Assembly (NCBI RefSeq): GCF_004342175.1
Contig: NZ_SMAO01000004.1
Location: forward strand, 452,447 to 516,446
Direction: 5' to 3'
DNA length: 64,000 bases
From: Thiobaca trueperi
GTDB lineage: Bacteria > Pseudomonadota > Gammaproteobacteria > Chromatiales > Chromatiaceae
The position numbers and the translations under genes were made by a program. Shown here one piece after another: positions 45,294 to 60,700 of this stretch; position 1 is the first letter of the stretch, and every line of letters starts with the position of its first letter. The notes under the pieces are model-generated. The model was not told where the DNA came from. It did not search any database and worked only from the letters and a program-made list of their open reading frames with translations.

Positions 45294-48061
45294 CTCTGCA
45301 TAACGGAGCCATCGAACGCTTGCTGACATGGCTGGACGTGGAGCGGGTGCTCAAACAGCAAACCAACCTCTGGACTCGACTGCCCGATGGCATTCAGGGC
45401 GTGGACTGTTTTGCCGATGGCATGGAGATTCGCCACGCCGCTGACCCATCACAGGTGGACAGTTGGCTGAGCGATCTCTTTGGTCACGCCTACCAGCGCG
45501 AGCCGCAAGCGATCATCCTGCGTATCGGAAACGCCACTTATCCGGTTGAACTGGTTCAGGAAAATACGGCTGCTGCACTTGCCACAGGACAAAATTATCC
45601 GCTCTGGCGCGATGTCACGTATCTGCCCGCCGATACAAATGAGGCTGAAACCGGTGTGACCGCCGCGCTGGAGGGCCGGCCATTGGCAAACGCCCCGAAG
45701 GACTGGGAAAACGGGCCTGCCTTGGTCTCTTTCCATTCATTCAAGGGCGGTGTGGGGCGCACCAGCACACTGATGACCTATGTGGCAGCCTGCATGCAAG
45801 ACCCAGGTCAGGGGCCTAAAAAGGTTCTCGTCGTGGATGCCGACCTGGAAGCCCCGGGCGTCAGCTTTTGGCTCGATGAGGGCAATCGACCCACGGTGTC
45901 CTTCGTGCAACTCTTGGAGGCACTGCATTACCCGCCTGCCGATCTGGATGCGACGCTTGAGTTCTTTGCGCAGGAATTACGCAAAACATCCTTGAACGTG
46001 GGAGGTGTGCAGCGCGAGCTGTTTGTGTTGCCCGCTGCGCTGGATTTGCTCGAAATCCAGGACATGCCGGTGGTGCCCGAACATCTGGCCCGCAACCCAT
46101 CCAACCCATGGCAGTTGACGGATCATCTGCACGCCCTGGGGCAGCGTCTGGGTGTGGATGCCGTTTTCATCGATCTGAGGGCTGGTCTTAGTGAACTGGC
46201 CAGTCCGGTTCTGTTTGACCCACGGGTGGACCACTTCCTTGTCAGTACGGTGGCGCCGCAATCCGTGCAGGGTATGGCAGAGGTGCTGCGCCGTTTGTAT
46301 GCCTTCAACCGCCAGCTGCCGGCAGAACGTCAGAACGCGGCACGTCCCACAGTCGTGTTGAGTCTTCTGACCAAAGATCTGCGCGAAGCAGGCCACTACG
46401 AACAGGCTTTGAGAGTGCTGGGCGAAGCCTATCCTGCTGCCGACGCTGATGACGCATTGACGCCTGGAGTCCAATGGCTGGAGGCAGAGTTCCTGAGCAC
46501 CCTGATGTCCATCGGCTCCGTGCGAGAGGCATTGGACACCCTGCCTCAATCCAGCCGCCTGTTTACCAGTGCGAGTGAATGGGCTAAGGCGCTCTATGCC
46601 ACCCCCATACCCTTACGGTCAACCGATCAGGCAACTGCAATCGGCCAGAATACGTCTTCGCGGCAAACGCAAGCGCGCAAGCTTCACGAGGTGTGCGAGG
46701 CCGCAGAGTTTGCGGACAGCAGCGACACAAGCGAGATCCTGGCTACCGAACCTCTTCTCAATCTGGGAAAACACTACGCAAGAGAACTGCCCAATCTGCT
46801 GATGATTGGCGCCAAAGGTTCCGGAAAGACTTTTACTTTCCGGCGGGTGGTTCGAGCGTGTTCATGGAAAATCTTCCTGAAAACGCTGGGCTTCGATTCG
46901 AGTGGTCTGATAGATGCCGGGATTTTTCCTGTGCTCTGGTCCAGCAATATCGAAGACAGGCAGGATGGAGAGATCAAAGGAGCGCAGGGGTCGGTCCTTG
47001 ATTCAATTCAAGTTAACAAACAACTCTTGTTGAGTGGCAGCGCTGTTCAGAGAGAGATCCAAGATGTGCTCCAGCATCCGCCCAATCACTGGGAAGACTT
47101 TTGGGACGGCCTGATCGCACGGCAGTTGGGTATCACGGAAGGCGGTTTACAGACACTGAATCAGTTCCTGGCAGCAAAGGAATTGCGAGTGGTCTTCGTG
47201 TTTGATGGCATTGAGGATGCGTTCAAGGATGCCACAGAGGGTCGTGCTTCAGAAGCCATTGAGGCGCTGTTGCGGTTACCTAATCGCGTCAGCGAACTGG
47301 AAAACCGACATCTCGGTGCCATGGTCTTTGTGCGCGCGGATTATGTGCAGGCCACGATCCGTCAAAACCTGGGGCAGTTGCTGCAGCGTTTCCTGCCTTT
47401 CCGTTTGCAATGGAACCCCGAGAGCTTCTTGCGCCTGGCCTTCATGCTGAGCTGTCAGGCCGGGATCAATGAGGGCGATTCCAAGTTGGCCGAGTCTTTG
47501 CGCATTGAGCAGCTAAAAGACAAGCTGGAGAGGTTGTGGGGTAAAAAACTCGGCAACGAGAAATCCAAAGAGGCCCATTCCGCGCGCTGGGTCTATGCCG
47601 CACTGTGTGACTTGAAGGGAAACGTTCAGGCGCGTGATCTCGTTCGCTTTCTGAGGATTGCGGCAGATTTAGAGTCAGAGCGGGTCGGGCAAACATGGCC
47701 TGATCGCGTCTTGGCGCCGGAGTCCCTGCGCAAGGCTCTTCCTCGTTGCAGCATCGAGAAGGTGAAGGAGGCGAAGACGGAGATTGCATCCTTGCGAAAA
47801 TGGATGGAGATGATGGAGCAAGCAGGCATCCGCAACCTCAAAGTTCCCTTCAGCATGCAACAGGCGCAACTCAACACCGCCCTGTTGAGTGCATTGCAGG
47901 AAATCGGGGTGATCTACGAAGACCTCGACGGCAAATTGGGCGATGAGCGATTGTTTCTTCCCGAGATCTATCGGACTGGATTAGGGGTCGAAACTTCGGC
48001 TGCTGGCCGGCCGCGTATGCAGGCTCTTTTGAAGAAAAACATCGGAGCCATTCCGCTCTGA
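45290..48061 (+). CDS. Large two-P-loop protein: ParA/MinD-like ATPase with variant KGGVGRTS motif plus second P-loop NTPase
   Basis: 923 residues from a GTG at 45290 with a perfect AAGGAG 7 nt upstream; the frame is open from 45215. Residues 1-140 are an unknown N-terminal domain. A deviant Walker A of the ParA/MinD class, SFKGGVGRTST, is at 151-161, with Arg in place of the catalytic Lys of KGGVGKT. It is followed by the switch-like VLVVDADLEAPG (179-190) and VDAVFIDLRAGLSELA (289-304). A second P-loop, MIGAKGSGKTFTF, lies at 505-517, with a Walker B-like VVFVFDGIEDAF near 640. The remaining C-terminal part (about 700-923) is helical and unassigned. Proteins with this KGGVGR variant occur next to small accessory genes in genomic islands, but their job is largely unknown. 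A defence or conflict function is inferred, not shown. Confidence 0.88.
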   Translation: MTLHNGAIERLLTWLDVERVLKQQTNLWTRLPDGIQGVDCFADGMEIRHAADPSQVDSWLSDLFGHAYQREPQAIILRIGNATYPVELVQENTAAALATGQNYPLWRDVTYLPADTNEAETGVTAALEGRPLANAPKDWENGPALVSFHSFKGGVGRTSTLMTYVAACMQDPGQGPKKVLVVDADLEAPGVSFWLDEGNRPTVSFVQLLEALHYPPADLDATLEFFAQELRKTSLNVGGVQRELFVLPAALDLLEIQDMPVVPEHLARNPSNPWQLTDHLHALGQRLGVDAVFIDLRAGLSELASPVLFDPRVDHFLVSTVAPQSVQGMAEVLRRLYAFNRQLPAERQNAARPTVVLSLLTKDLREAGHYEQALRVLGEAYPAADADDALTPGVQWLEAEFLSTLMSIGSVREALDTLPQSSRLFTSASEWAKALYATPIPLRSTDQATAIGQNTSSRQTQARKLHEVCEAAEFADSSDTSEILATEPLLNLGKHYARELPNLLMIGAKGSGKTFTFRRVVRACSWKIFLKTLGFDSSGLIDAGIFPVLWSSNIEDRQDGEIKGAQGSVLDSIQVNKQLLLSGSAVQREIQDVLQHPPNHWEDFWDGLIARQLGITEGGLQTLNQFLAAKELRVVFVFDGIEDAFKDATEGRASEAIEALLRLPNRVSELENRHLGAMVFVRADYVQATIRQNLGQLLQRFLPFRLQWNPESFLRLAFMLSCQAGINEGDSKLAESLRIEQLKDKLERLWGKKLGNEKSKEAHSARWVYAALCDLKGNVQARDLVRFLRIAADLESERVGQTWPDRVLAPESLRKALPRCSIEKVKEAKTEIASLRKWMEMMEQAGIRNLKVPFSMQQAQLNTALLSALQEIGVIYEDLDGKLGDERLFLPEIYRTGLGVETSAAGRPRMQALLKKNIGAIPL

Positions 48062-48104
48062 GATCGGTTCGCGAGAGCCTCAACGAGATTTTCAGTTTAA
48101 CGTC

Positions 48105-48437
48105 ATGCACCCCAAAGACAGCACCGGCAGCGCAGCCTTCAAGGGCTTCACCAATCGGGAGTGCCCCTTCTACCCCTGTCATCAAGGGGTCAGGCGGGAA
48201 TTCAACTGTCTTTTCTGCTATTGTCCGCTGATCGCTTACGACTGCCCCGGACCCTATCGGGTCTATACCGACAGGCACGGACTCCGACGCAAGGACTGCT
48301 CGGCCTGCCGTCTGCCTCACGACGGTTATCATGCCTCCTGGTCGTTTATCCAGAAGTGGCTGGAACAGCCTCGGATCTGGGACGGGCACGATAAACTGCG
48401 TCCAAAAACATCGCACACCGCGCCGGGCGCTCGCTGA
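48105..48437 (+). CDS. Cys-rich small-domain protein (PF04071-like putative zinc binder)
   Basis: 110 residues. The core NRECPFYPCHQGVRREFNC and LFCYCPLIAYDCPGPY, then RKDCSACRLPHDGYHASW, match the cysteine-rich small domain family (zf-like, COG2158), with eight conserved cysteines and a His. The family is often encoded next to or fused with cobalamin-synthesis genes; here it precedes cobalamin-dependent metH. The N-terminal ten residues and the basic tail after DGHDKL are unconserved. It lies 43 bp after the ATPase gene on the same strand. The biochemical role is not known. Confidence 0.82.
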   Translation: MHPKDSTGSAAFKGFTNRECPFYPCHQGVRREFNCLFCYCPLIAYDCPGPYRVYTDRHGLRRKDCSACRLPHDGYHASWSFIQKWLEQPRIWDGHDKLRPKTSHTAPGAR

Positions 48438-48450
48438 AAGGCCGCTAATT

Positions 48451-48542
48451 GGACAGGATTAACAGGATGATTCAAGATTCACAAGATTGAAAACAATCAG
48501 TTGAAATCCTGCTTATCCTGGAAAATCCTGTTAATCCTGTCC
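48451..48542. repeat. Inverted repeat of the GGACAGGATTAACAGGAT family, copy upstream of metH
   Basis: Perfect 18-bp arms: GGACAGGATTAACAGGAT at 48451-48468 and its reverse complement at 48525-48542. A degenerate extra right-arm unit (ATCCTGCTTATCCTGG) lies at 48506-48521. It ends 43 bp before the metH ATG. Same family as at 41831-41960 before ileS. Confidence 0.88.
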
Positions 48543-48585
48543 ATTCCTAAACGCTTCCGTCCAGATCCAACCTCCGCGAGCATCC

Positions 48586-52359
<3,774 letters not shown>

Positions 52360-52434
52360 AGCTGGAGGCGTTCGGCGCAGCGCCCGGTCATCGTCTGATG
52401 CGGGATCCGGTGCTGCGGCCCGCCTGCCTTCACC

Positions 52435-55386
52435 TTACTCGATCCTGAATGAGGCATCCCTGATGCCGCGAATGATCCTTTGCAACAGATCGGCGGTCGC
52501 GGCTCGATGATGTTCGATCTCCTCGCCGGTCGCTTTGTTCAGGATGGCCGTTTCCAGCGCGGCCGCATGACGCTGTAGTTCGGTGGCGCCCAGGGTTGCC
52601 GCCGTGCTTTTCAGTGTGTGGACGATCCGTCGCGCCTCCTCGTCATCTCCTGTTGCCAGGCAGGTTTCCATCCGGCGAATGTCATCGTCGTGCTCGTTCA
52701 CGAAGCGATTGAGCAGGCGACAGTACAGGGCGCGATTTCCGCCGACATGGTGAATCCCCTGATCCATGTCGAGCCCCATGATTTCAGGCACTGGCGCAGG
52801 ATCGACAGGTGACGCAGCAGAGTCCACACCGCGCGCTTCATCACCATCCCCCAGCCAGTGCAGAAGGGTCCGGTAAAGGTGGTCCGAGTCAACCGGTTTG
52901 GCGAGATGATCGTTCATGCCGGCCTCAAGACAGCGTGTGCGATCCTGCTCGAAGACATTTGCGGTCATGGCCAGAATGGGACGGTTGCGCCATCCGGGCA
53001 GTGCGCGGATCTTCCGCGTGGCCTCCAGCCCGTCCATCTCCGGCATCTGCATGTCCATGAGGATCAGGTCGTAAGGCTGCGCCGCCGCCATGCGCAGGGC
53101 GATGGCGCCGTTCTCCGCCAGATCGACACTGAGCTTCACTTCTTCAAGCAACTCCTTCGCCACCTCGCGGCTGATCTCATTGTCTTCGGCGACCAGAATC
53201 CGCGCCTGGGAATGCGCCGCTATCAGACGCTCGGCTGGTGTCGCCGCAGATGGCGCAGCGGGTGCGGCCTCTGTTGCTGGCAGCCCAAATCTGGCCGTAA
53301 ACCAAAAGATGCTTCCCGTCTCCGGGCCTGACTCGACCCCGATCTGGCCGCCCATCAGCCCGATCAGATGCCGGGTGATGGCAAGCCCAAGACCCAGTCC
53401 GCCGAATTTACGCGCCGCCGAACAGTCCCCCTGCTCGAATGCGTGAAAGAGCTGGGCGACATGCTCGCCGGACATGCCGATCCCTTCGTCCCGCACCTCG
53501 AAGCGCAGCAGCAGCGTGGCCGGAGACTGCTCGATCAGGCTGGCGCCGAGCGTAATGGTCCCTTTGTCGCTGAACTTGATGGCATTGCCGAGCAGGTTGA
53601 GCAAGATCTGACCCAGTCTCAGCGGATCGCCGTGCAGGCGGTCGGGAATCGCCGGATCGATCAGAATCCGCAGGCTGAGACCCTTGGTCTCCAGTCGCTC
53701 ATCGGTCAGGACGCAGAGTCGGTCAAGGCTCTGCGACAGCATGAAATCCACCGGTTCGAGCACCAGCGCATCCGCTTCGAGTCGGGAGAAATCGAGAATA
53801 TCGTCGATGACGCGCAGAAGATGCGCGGCGGCATCCGAGACCTTGCCGAGACGCTCCAACTGCTCCGCATCCGTGGCGGTGTTCTGGAGCAGGCGGTTGA
53901 GCCCGATGATGACATTCAGCGGTGTGCGAACCTCATGGCTGACGTTGGCCAGAAAGGTGCTCTTGGCCGCATTTGCGGTTTCGGCAAGCTGTTTCGCGGT
54001 CTCCAGTTCGGCGGTGCGCGCCCTGACCTCTTCCTGGAGCTGCTCGCGGTGCCGGGCGAGGATGTCTTTAGCCTGTTTCTTTTCCGTGACCTCGGTAAAG
54101 CTCACCCGGACCTGACGCAGACGGCCATCGGCGAAGACCGGATCGGCATTGATAAAAAACCAGCGCGGATCCTGCACGCCGTGTGGCACCCATCCGACCA
54201 GTGCATTGCGTACCGGGCGATGATCGGCGATGACCCGGTTCACGGGGTAACGATCCGCTCCCAGTGGACTCCCGTCTTCCGCAATCATTTCCCGGTGATC
54301 GGTGCGCGAATCGAGTTGGTGCAGTCGCTCGTGCGCGAGACCGAGAATGGTCAGGGCCGTCGCGTTGTGGTCGATGACGCGCCCCAGGGCGTCGTGCACC
54401 ACGATCCCGACGGGGATGGTCTCCAGCAGGTCGCGATAGCGCGCCTCGCTCTCGCGCAGGGCGCGTGCATTGCGGACCTGTTCGGTGACATCGTGCATGA
54501 GCGCAAGGACGTGGCTGCCGCGCTCGTCTTCGAGCACAGGTGCAGTGTGAATCCGAAGATGGCGAGATTCGCCATCCTTGCGCGTGATGATCCATTCCTC
54601 GCCCTGGAGATGATCGCCCTGGTACATGCGCGCCATGCGCGCCCGCGCGCCTTCCTGAATCAACGGGTCCAGATAGATGCTCTGATACCAGCCAAGACGG
54701 TTGATCTCATCCAGCGAGAAGCCGGTAAGATCGATCATCGCCTGATTCCAGACCGTGAAGCGCACATAAGGGGGCTGATTGATGCGGTGACAGACGGCCA
54801 CGCCATCGACTTCGGCATTGATCACCGTCTGCGAAAAGGCGATCTCGCGGGCGAGTTGCTCATGCATGACGCGCCGCTCGGTCACATCGTGCCAGACCGA
54901 CGCCCACAGCCGACCCTGAACCGTTTCAAGCTGTTGTGTCGCCACCTCGACATGGCGGAGACTCCCGTCCCTGTGGCGATGCGTCGTCTCGAACCAGCCG
55001 CCGCCCGCCCGGTCGAGTGCGGCACTCTGCTGACTGAATTCCCCGTTCATGATCGATTGATCAATGTCCGCGAGACCAAGACGGCTGAACTCCTCGCGCG
55101 AGTAGCCAAGCGAGGCGCACGCCGCGTCATTGAATTCAACGAAACGCAGGGTTTCGGCATCGATCAGCAGGATCCCGTCCGGCGACTCGTTGAGGATGAC
55201 CGCATAGAGCGATTCGCGGGAGTGCAGCGGTCCCTGAACCGGCCCGCTGGGGCCGAGGCCGGACCCCGTCATCAATCCTGGCGCCGAGGCGTTCGCGCCC
55301 TCACAGCCGTGACCCGGATCGGGGATCCAGATGGCTTCGTTGGTGGCGTCGGTGATCGCAGGCGGCTGCCCTGGACGGCTTGTCAT
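52435..55386 (-). CDS. Soluble hybrid sensor kinase (three PAS, HisKA, HATPase, REC, Hpt)
   Basis: 983 residues without TM helices. PAS/PAC modules begin near 58 ([20 protein letters not shown]), 185 and 310. HisKA has [11 protein letters not shown] near 483 and the HATPase has DEGIGMS and [12 protein letters not shown] near 729-850 has [25 protein letters not shown] and AKPVD. The C-terminal Hpt carries His in [12 protein letters not shown] near 924. The start overlaps the stop of the upstream GGDEF-EAL-CZB gene by 4 bp (ATGA), so the kinase and the c-di-GMP enzyme are made together. Convergent with metH, 75 bp between the stops. Confidence 0.92.
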   Translation of the reverse strand: MTSRPGQPPAITDATNEAIWIPDPGHGCEGANASAPGLMTGSGLGPSGPVQGPLHSRESLYAVILNESPDGILLIDAETLRFVEFNDAACASLGYSREEFSRLGLADIDQSIMNGEFSQQSAALDRAGGGWFETTHRHRDGSLRHVEVATQQLETVQGRLWASVWHDVTERRVMHEQLAREIAFSQTVINAEVDGVAVCHRINQPPYVRFTVWNQAMIDLTGFSLDEINRLGWYQSIYLDPLIQEGARARMARMYQGDHLQGEEWIITRKDGESRHLRIHTAPVLEDERGSHVLALMHDVTEQVRNARALRESEARYRDLLETIPVGIVVHDALGRVIDHNATALTILGLAHERLHQLDSRTDHREMIAEDGSPLGADRYPVNRVIADHRPVRNALVGWVPHGVQDPRWFFINADPVFADGRLRQVRVSFTEVTEKKQAKDILARHREQLQEEVRARTAELETAKQLAETANAAKSTFLANVSHEVRTPLNVIIGLNRLLQNTATDAEQLERLGKVSDAAAHLLRVIDDILDFSRLEADALVLEPVDFMLSQSLDRLCVLTDERLETKGLSLRILIDPAIPDRLHGDPLRLGQILLNLLGNAIKFSDKGTITLGASLIEQSPATLLLRFEVRDEGIGMSGEHVAQLFHAFEQGDCSAARKFGGLGLGLAITRHLIGLMGGQIGVESGPETGSIFWFTARFGLPATEAAPAAPSAATPAERLIAAHSQARILVAEDNEISREVAKELLEEVKLSVDLAENGAIALRMAAAQPYDLILMDMQMPEMDGLEATRKIRALPGWRNRPILAMTANVFEQDRTRCLEAGMNDHLAKPVDSDHLYRTLLHWLGDGDEARGVDSAASPVDPAPVPEIMGLDMDQGIHHVGGNRALYCRLLNRFVNEHDDDIRRMETCLATGDDEEARRIVHTLKSTAATLGATELQRHAAALETAILNKATGEEIEHHRAATADLLQRIIRGIRDASFRIE

Positions 55387-57491
55387 GGATGAGGACTCTC
55401 ATGCTGAATCTTGATCGGGTGTGGATGGTCTTCCGGTGCGTGACTGCGGCACCACTGCCATCCGGGTACGAGCATCATGAGCCGCTGACAGAACTCGGCG
55501 CTGACGGCGTGCAGTTCGGCGAGTCCCTGAACGACCGCCTGATCCTCTCCCGCCGTCTTGTGCGCGATCAGTCGCGCGGCGAGATCATAAAGCCGCTCAT
55601 GGCTGACCCTGAGCGGCTGGAAGAGCGGATTGTCCCGGTGGCGTGCATCGCCTTCCGCGCTCAGCCAGCGCCCGAAACGGCACGCCTGGTGATGCAAGGG
55701 CGGCAGCGATCCAAGACCCTGTTTGAGGAAGTCGTCGATCGCCTGGAGCCAGATGGCGTGCTCGATCTGCGCAAAGATGATCGGCAGGTCATGGCGGTTG
55801 ACCGGCTGCTGTGACCGCCACTCGTCATGGGTACGCCATTCCCGCGCCCAGTTGGCGAACTGGTCCGCCGGCATCGGCGGCGCGATCTCGTAACCCTGCG
55901 CCAGTTCGCAGCCCAGTTGGAGCAGAAGCTGACCATGTGCGAGCGTTTCGACGCCTTCGGCAATGGTCTGCCGCTGGAAGGCCGTCGCCAGACTGAGCAC
56001 GCCCTCCAGGATCGAGAGATCGTCCGGATCCTTGAGCATGTCGCGGACAAAGGTCTGATCGATCTTGAGCGAGGCGGCCGGCAGCCGCTTGAGGTAGGTC
56101 AGCGATGAGTAGCCGGTGCCGAAGTCGTCCAGCGCGAATTCCACACCGAACTCGCGGCACTGGTGCATCAGTGCCGACACCTTGTCGATGTCATGCAGGG
56201 CGCTGCTTTCGAGTATTTCGATCTCCAGCGAACCCGCCGGAAGCTCGGGATAGCGCGCCAGTGCGGCGGCCAGTCGCTCGACGAAATCGGGCTGCTGAAG
56301 CTGGTAAGCCCCCACGTTGACGCTGACCGTGAGCGTCAGACCCCAGGTGTGCCAGAGACGAAGCTGCCTGAGTGCGCAATCGATCACCCAGTCGCCGATC
56401 TCGGCGGCCAGCGGATGCTCATCAATGAGCGGGAGAAAATGGATCGGCGACAGGAGACCGCGCTGCGGGTGCTGCCAGCGGATCAGGGCTTCAGCGCCGA
56501 TGACCTCGCCCGTACGCATGTTGACCTTGGGCTGATAGAAAAGCAGGAACTCGGCCTGCTCCAGCCCCTCCCGGATCCGTTCGACATCCTCGTTGCGTAC
56601 TCTCAGGCTTGTGGCAAGCTCGGCGTCGAAGCGATGCAGGCGATTCCTGCCCGCGAGCTTGGCCTGACACATCGCCTGATAGGCCTGGCGGACCAGATGA
56701 TCAGCGTCCACGGCTTCGTTCTGCGGGTAGTGCGTGACGCCGAGACTGGCGGCGACCGGCAGGACGAGGGCACCGACCGGAATGGTCTGCGAAGCTGCCG
56801 CAAGCAGTCGCGCGAGGAGCGGCGCACTGGCCTGCTCGTCGTCCAGATCCATGAACACGGCCACGAATTCGTCGCCGCCGAGCCGGGCCAGCAGATCGCC
56901 CTGCCGCAGCGCCTGTCCGAGCCGCGCGGCCAGGGCAATCAGGAGCTGGTCACCAACGTCGTGACCGTAGGCGTCATTGACCGCCTTGAAGCCGTCGAGA
57001 TCGAGATAGACGAGCGCCAGACGCCGTCTCTGTCGCCGCACCTGCATCATGCCCTGACGCAGACGCTCGGCCAGCAGGACACGATTCGGCAGCCCCGTGA
57101 GCACATCGTGACAGGCAAGACGCGCCAGGTGCTGTTCGTCCGTCTGGAGGCAGGAGAGGAGCCCGACATAGTGTCTGGCCCAGCCCTGTGCATCGTGCAC
57201 GGCGCTGATGGTCAGGTGTCCCGGATAGATCTCGCCCTGTCTGTTGCGGTTCCAGATGTCCCCGCTCCAACAGCCATGCGCGAGCAGATCCCTCCACATC
57301 GTCGCGTAGAACGACGGGTCGTGGCGTCCGGATCGCAGGAGACGCGGCGTCCTGCCCAGCACCTCTTCGCGTCGATAGCCGGTGATTCTGCTGAAGGCCT
57401 CGTTGACCTCCAGGATCGTTCCCAGTGAATCGGTAATAATCATCCCTTCGCGCATGCTGGAAAACACGCGCGCGTTGATGTGCGGTTGCAT
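55383..57491 (-). CDS. PAS-GGDEF-EAL protein with C-terminal CZB zinc-binding domain
   Basis: About 702 soluble residues. A PAS domain (8-110; [30 protein letters not shown]) is followed by a GGDEF domain with an intact active site ([12 protein letters not shown] near 202) and an RxxD inhibitory site (RQGD). The EAL domain has [11 protein letters not shown] near 335 and [10 protein letters not shown]. The C-terminal 90 residues read like a chemoreceptor zinc-binding (CZB) domain: H-x3-C-x-FG-x-W ([15 protein letters not shown]), then HERLYDLA and a further His. CZB domains sense zinc or HOCl and regulate cyclases such as DgcZ. I prefer the ATG at 57491; the frame starts at a TTG at 57503. First gene of a two-gene coupled unit with the hybrid kinase. 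Confidence 0.9.
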   Translation of the reverse strand: MQPHINARVFSSMREGMIITDSLGTILEVNEAFSRITGYRREEVLGRTPRLLRSGRHDPSFYATMWRDLLAHGCWSGDIWNRNRQGEIYPGHLTISAVHDAQGWARHYVGLLSCLQTDEQHLARLACHDVLTGLPNRVLLAERLRQGMMQVRRQRRRLALVYLDLDGFKAVNDAYGHDVGDQLLIALAARLGQALRQGDLLARLGGDEFVAVFMDLDDEQASAPLLARLLAAASQTIPVGALVLPVAASLGVTHYPQNEAVDADHLVRQAYQAMCQAKLAGRNRLHRFDAELATSLRVRNEDVERIREGLEQAEFLLFYQPKVNMRTGEVIGAEALIRWQHPQRGLLSPIHFLPLIDEHPLAAEIGDWVIDCALRQLRLWHTWGLTLTVSVNVGAYQLQQPDFVERLAAALARYPELPAGSLEIEILESSALHDIDKVSALMHQCREFGVEFALDDFGTGYSSLTYLKRLPAASLKIDQTFVRDMLKDPDDLSILEGVLSLATAFQRQTIAEGVETLAHGQLLLQLGCELAQGYEIAPPMPADQFANWAREWRTHDEWRSQQPVNRHDLPIIFAQIEHAIWLQAIDDFLKQGLGSLPPLHHQACRFGRWLSAEGDARHRDNPLFQPLRVSHERLYDLAARLIAHKTAGEDQAVVQGLAELHAVSAEFCQRLMMLVPGWQWCRSHAPEDHPHPIKIQHESPHP

Positions 57492-57714
57492 ACTTCCGCC
57501 CAAAACAATCCGAACCGCAGGGGTGGGGCGGTCGTTGGATCAGGTTGCGCTCGGGGTAAGGGGGCGCCGAGGGGTGTTGCGGTGAATCCTCAGAATCGGG
57601 CTGGGTAAACAGGCCGAATCCGCAACGGGCAGCATGGGTAGCATGGAATGTGTCAAACGTCCAGAGTACGCCCGCCGATGACCTTGACTTTCCGACAGGC
57701 GGCAGACTCGTCTT

Positions 57715-60700
57715 TCATGCCATCACGGCAGGCTGCTGAGGTGCTGAACACGAGAGATTGAACAGGAAGGTTGTACCCTGACTTTCCCGGCTTTCGACCC
57801 TGATGTTTCCGCCGAGTACGCCAGTCACCAGGTTGTATACGATGTAGAGCCCCAGCCCGCTTCCGCCCTGACCCAGGCGGGTGGTGAAAAAAGGCTCGAA
57901 GATGCGGTTTTGCAAGGCGTCCGGAATGCCGCTGCCGTTGTCCCGATAGATCATTGCAATGTGTTCCGATCCTTCTGCGTGCGCGGTGATCTCGATGCTG
58001 CCGGCATCCATCCCGGCGAAGGCGTGGGTCAGCGAATTGCTGATCAGATTGGCGATGACCTGCTCCAGTGGACCAGGGTAGCTGTCCAGTTCGAGGTCGG
58101 TGGGGATTTTGATCGCGATCTGATGCGCCGTGCGTTTCAGGGTCGGTCCCAGCGTGATCAGCGCCTCTTCGACCGTTTGACGCAGACTGAAGCGACGTCG
58201 GCGCATGCTGGTCTGGTCAATCGCCATTTCCTTGAAATGATTGATCAGATCGGCGGCGCGGGCCGTGTTGCGGTCAATCAGGCCAGCCGCCTCGCGCCCG
58301 CGATCAATCAGATCGATCAACTGCGAACGGCGCAGCGCACCGGCGTGAACGGCGTCCGTCGCCTCGCTCAACCATTCGTCCAGCGTGCTGGCGACCATGC
58401 GCGCGTTGCCGAGCGGGGTATTGAGCTCATGCGCCAGACCGGCGACCAGGCTGCCCAATGCCGCGAGCTTCTCCGCCTGTACCAACTGCGTCATGGCCTG
58501 TTGCAGATGCGCGTTGGCCGCCTCCAGGGCGGTGGTGCGTTGTGCCACCAGTTCTTCCAGATGCTCGCGGTAGCGCGCCAGTTGCTCCTCCGTCTGCCTG
58601 CGCTCGCTGATGTCGCGCACGAAGGCGAAATCGTATTCCTGGCCTTCGTACTCGACGTAGTTGACGACGACCTCGACGGGGAAGATCACGCCGTCCCGGC
58701 GTTGATGTCGGGTTTCGAGCCCGTGCTTCTTCAGTCGCCGTGTCTTTTCCCAGTGCTCGGGCCATCGCTGCGGCGAGAAATCGGGATCGATGTCCCACAC
58801 GCTCATGTTCAACAGCTCGTCACGCGCATAGCCGAGTGAGCTGCATGCCTGATCATTGACATAGATGAAACGCGCTTCCGGCGTGATCCAGAACACCGCG
58901 TCCGAGGCGTGCAGGATACAGAACTGAGCCAGTCTGAGTGCCTGATCGGTTCGCTTGCGCTCGGTGATGTCCTGAACCGCCGAGAGCATGACAGACTGAC
59001 CGCTGAGACTAAGGATCTCGGCGGACCACAGGTGATCGAATTCCGCGCCCGTTTTGCCCCGGATCCGAACCGGGACATCCCGCAACGAACCCCTGGTCTT
59101 GAGGATCGAGACCAGTCTGGTGCGTTCATCGGCGTCAACCCAGAGCGCGATGTCTTGCGATGTGCGCCCGATCACCTCCTCCCGCCGGTATCCCATGGCG
59201 TCCAGCCAGCGATCGTTCGCATCAATGAAACGTCCCTCATCAAGGGTGGAAATCACCGTGAGCGCCGGGCTGGAGCGGAAGGCCTTGGCAAAACGCTCCT
59301 CGCTGGCCCGCAGTTCGGCCTCGGCGGCCTTGCGGTCGGAGATGTCGCGCACGAAGGTGAATGCGTACTCGTCATCATCCATGCAGATATGGTCGGTCGC
59401 GCCCTCAATCGGGAAGATGGTTCCATCCTTGCGGCGATGACTGGACTCGAAGGCGATGGATTTCAGCCGTCGGATGGCGCTCCAGATCTCGTCGGACATG
59501 TCGGGGCCATAGTTGGGGTCGAAGTCCCACACATGGAGTCCAATCAGCTCCTCGCGGCTGTAGCCCAGACTGTCGGCGGCGGCCTGATTGACATCGACGA
59601 CCTGGCCCCCGGTGCTGAGCCAGTAAAAACCGATGCGGCTCCTGTCGATGGCGGCGCGGGTCAGCCGGAGCACTCGCTCGGTGCGCCGCTGCTCGGTCAG
59701 ATCGTGGATTGATGAGAGCAGCACCTCCTCGTCCCCGAACCGGATGATCTCGGTTGACCAGAGAACCTCTCTCAGATTGCCACGGCAGGAGCGAATACGG
59801 ATCGGCAGGTTCTGAAACGGGCCAGTCGCCCGCAGTTGGGCGACCATGCGGGCGCGCTGCTCAGGATCGACCCAGATGTCGAGCTCCAGCGTGGTCCTTC
59901 CGATGAGCCTTTCCCGCTCGGCCTCCAGCAGGTCGAGCCAGCGTTCGTTCGCGTCGAGGATGCGGCCTTCATTGATCGTGGTGATGAGCATGGGCGCCGG
60001 ACTGGAGCGGAACGCCTTGGCGAATCGCTGCTCGCTCGACTGGAGCCGCTGGAGCAGCAGATGACCCGAGAGCGCCTCGCCCACCCGTTCCGCGATGGTC
60101 TGAAACAGTCGCTGCTCGGCGTCGGTCCATTGCCGTGGGGCGCCGCATTGCTGGAGACTCAGTTGCCAGGGCTGGTCCGCCTGCGGATAAAGCACTGCGG
60201 ACAGTTGGCTTTGGACGCCATAATGCCGGCCCATGGCGGAGGCGTCGGCGCACTGGATCGTTAACGGCCAGCGGCGACTCAGCGCCTGACGGAGGTGCAT
60301 CCTGAAGGCATCGTCCGGAACGAATTCAACCCCATCGGGACCGACCTCCCGGTCTGCAAAGACACCGGGCCATTCGGGCCGGGTCACTTCGATCCGAATC
60401 CGGAAGGTGGCGGCATCCGGGTCGCAGGGATGCAGGAAGAAGACACGATCCGCCTTGAAGATGTCCAGAATCGCGGCGGCCAGTTCGGTGATGAGACCGG
60501 CATCGTGCACGCGGCCCGTGAGGATGCGTGAGATCCGGTCCAGAGTCTCCAGAAAGCGGCCCTGATCGCGCCGTCGCCGCTCGGACTCGATGCGTCGTTG
60601 TCTGGTCTTGGCGGCTCTGCGATCCGTGATGTCGATATCCATCTGGGTCGATGCTGTTCCAGCCGCAGACCGATCACCGCCGCCTGACTGTCGCGGCAGA

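Noticed and set aside
48438..48585. Cobalamin riboswitch before metH
   Set aside because: The 148-bp gap is taken up by the inverted repeat; no B12-box-like element could be found.
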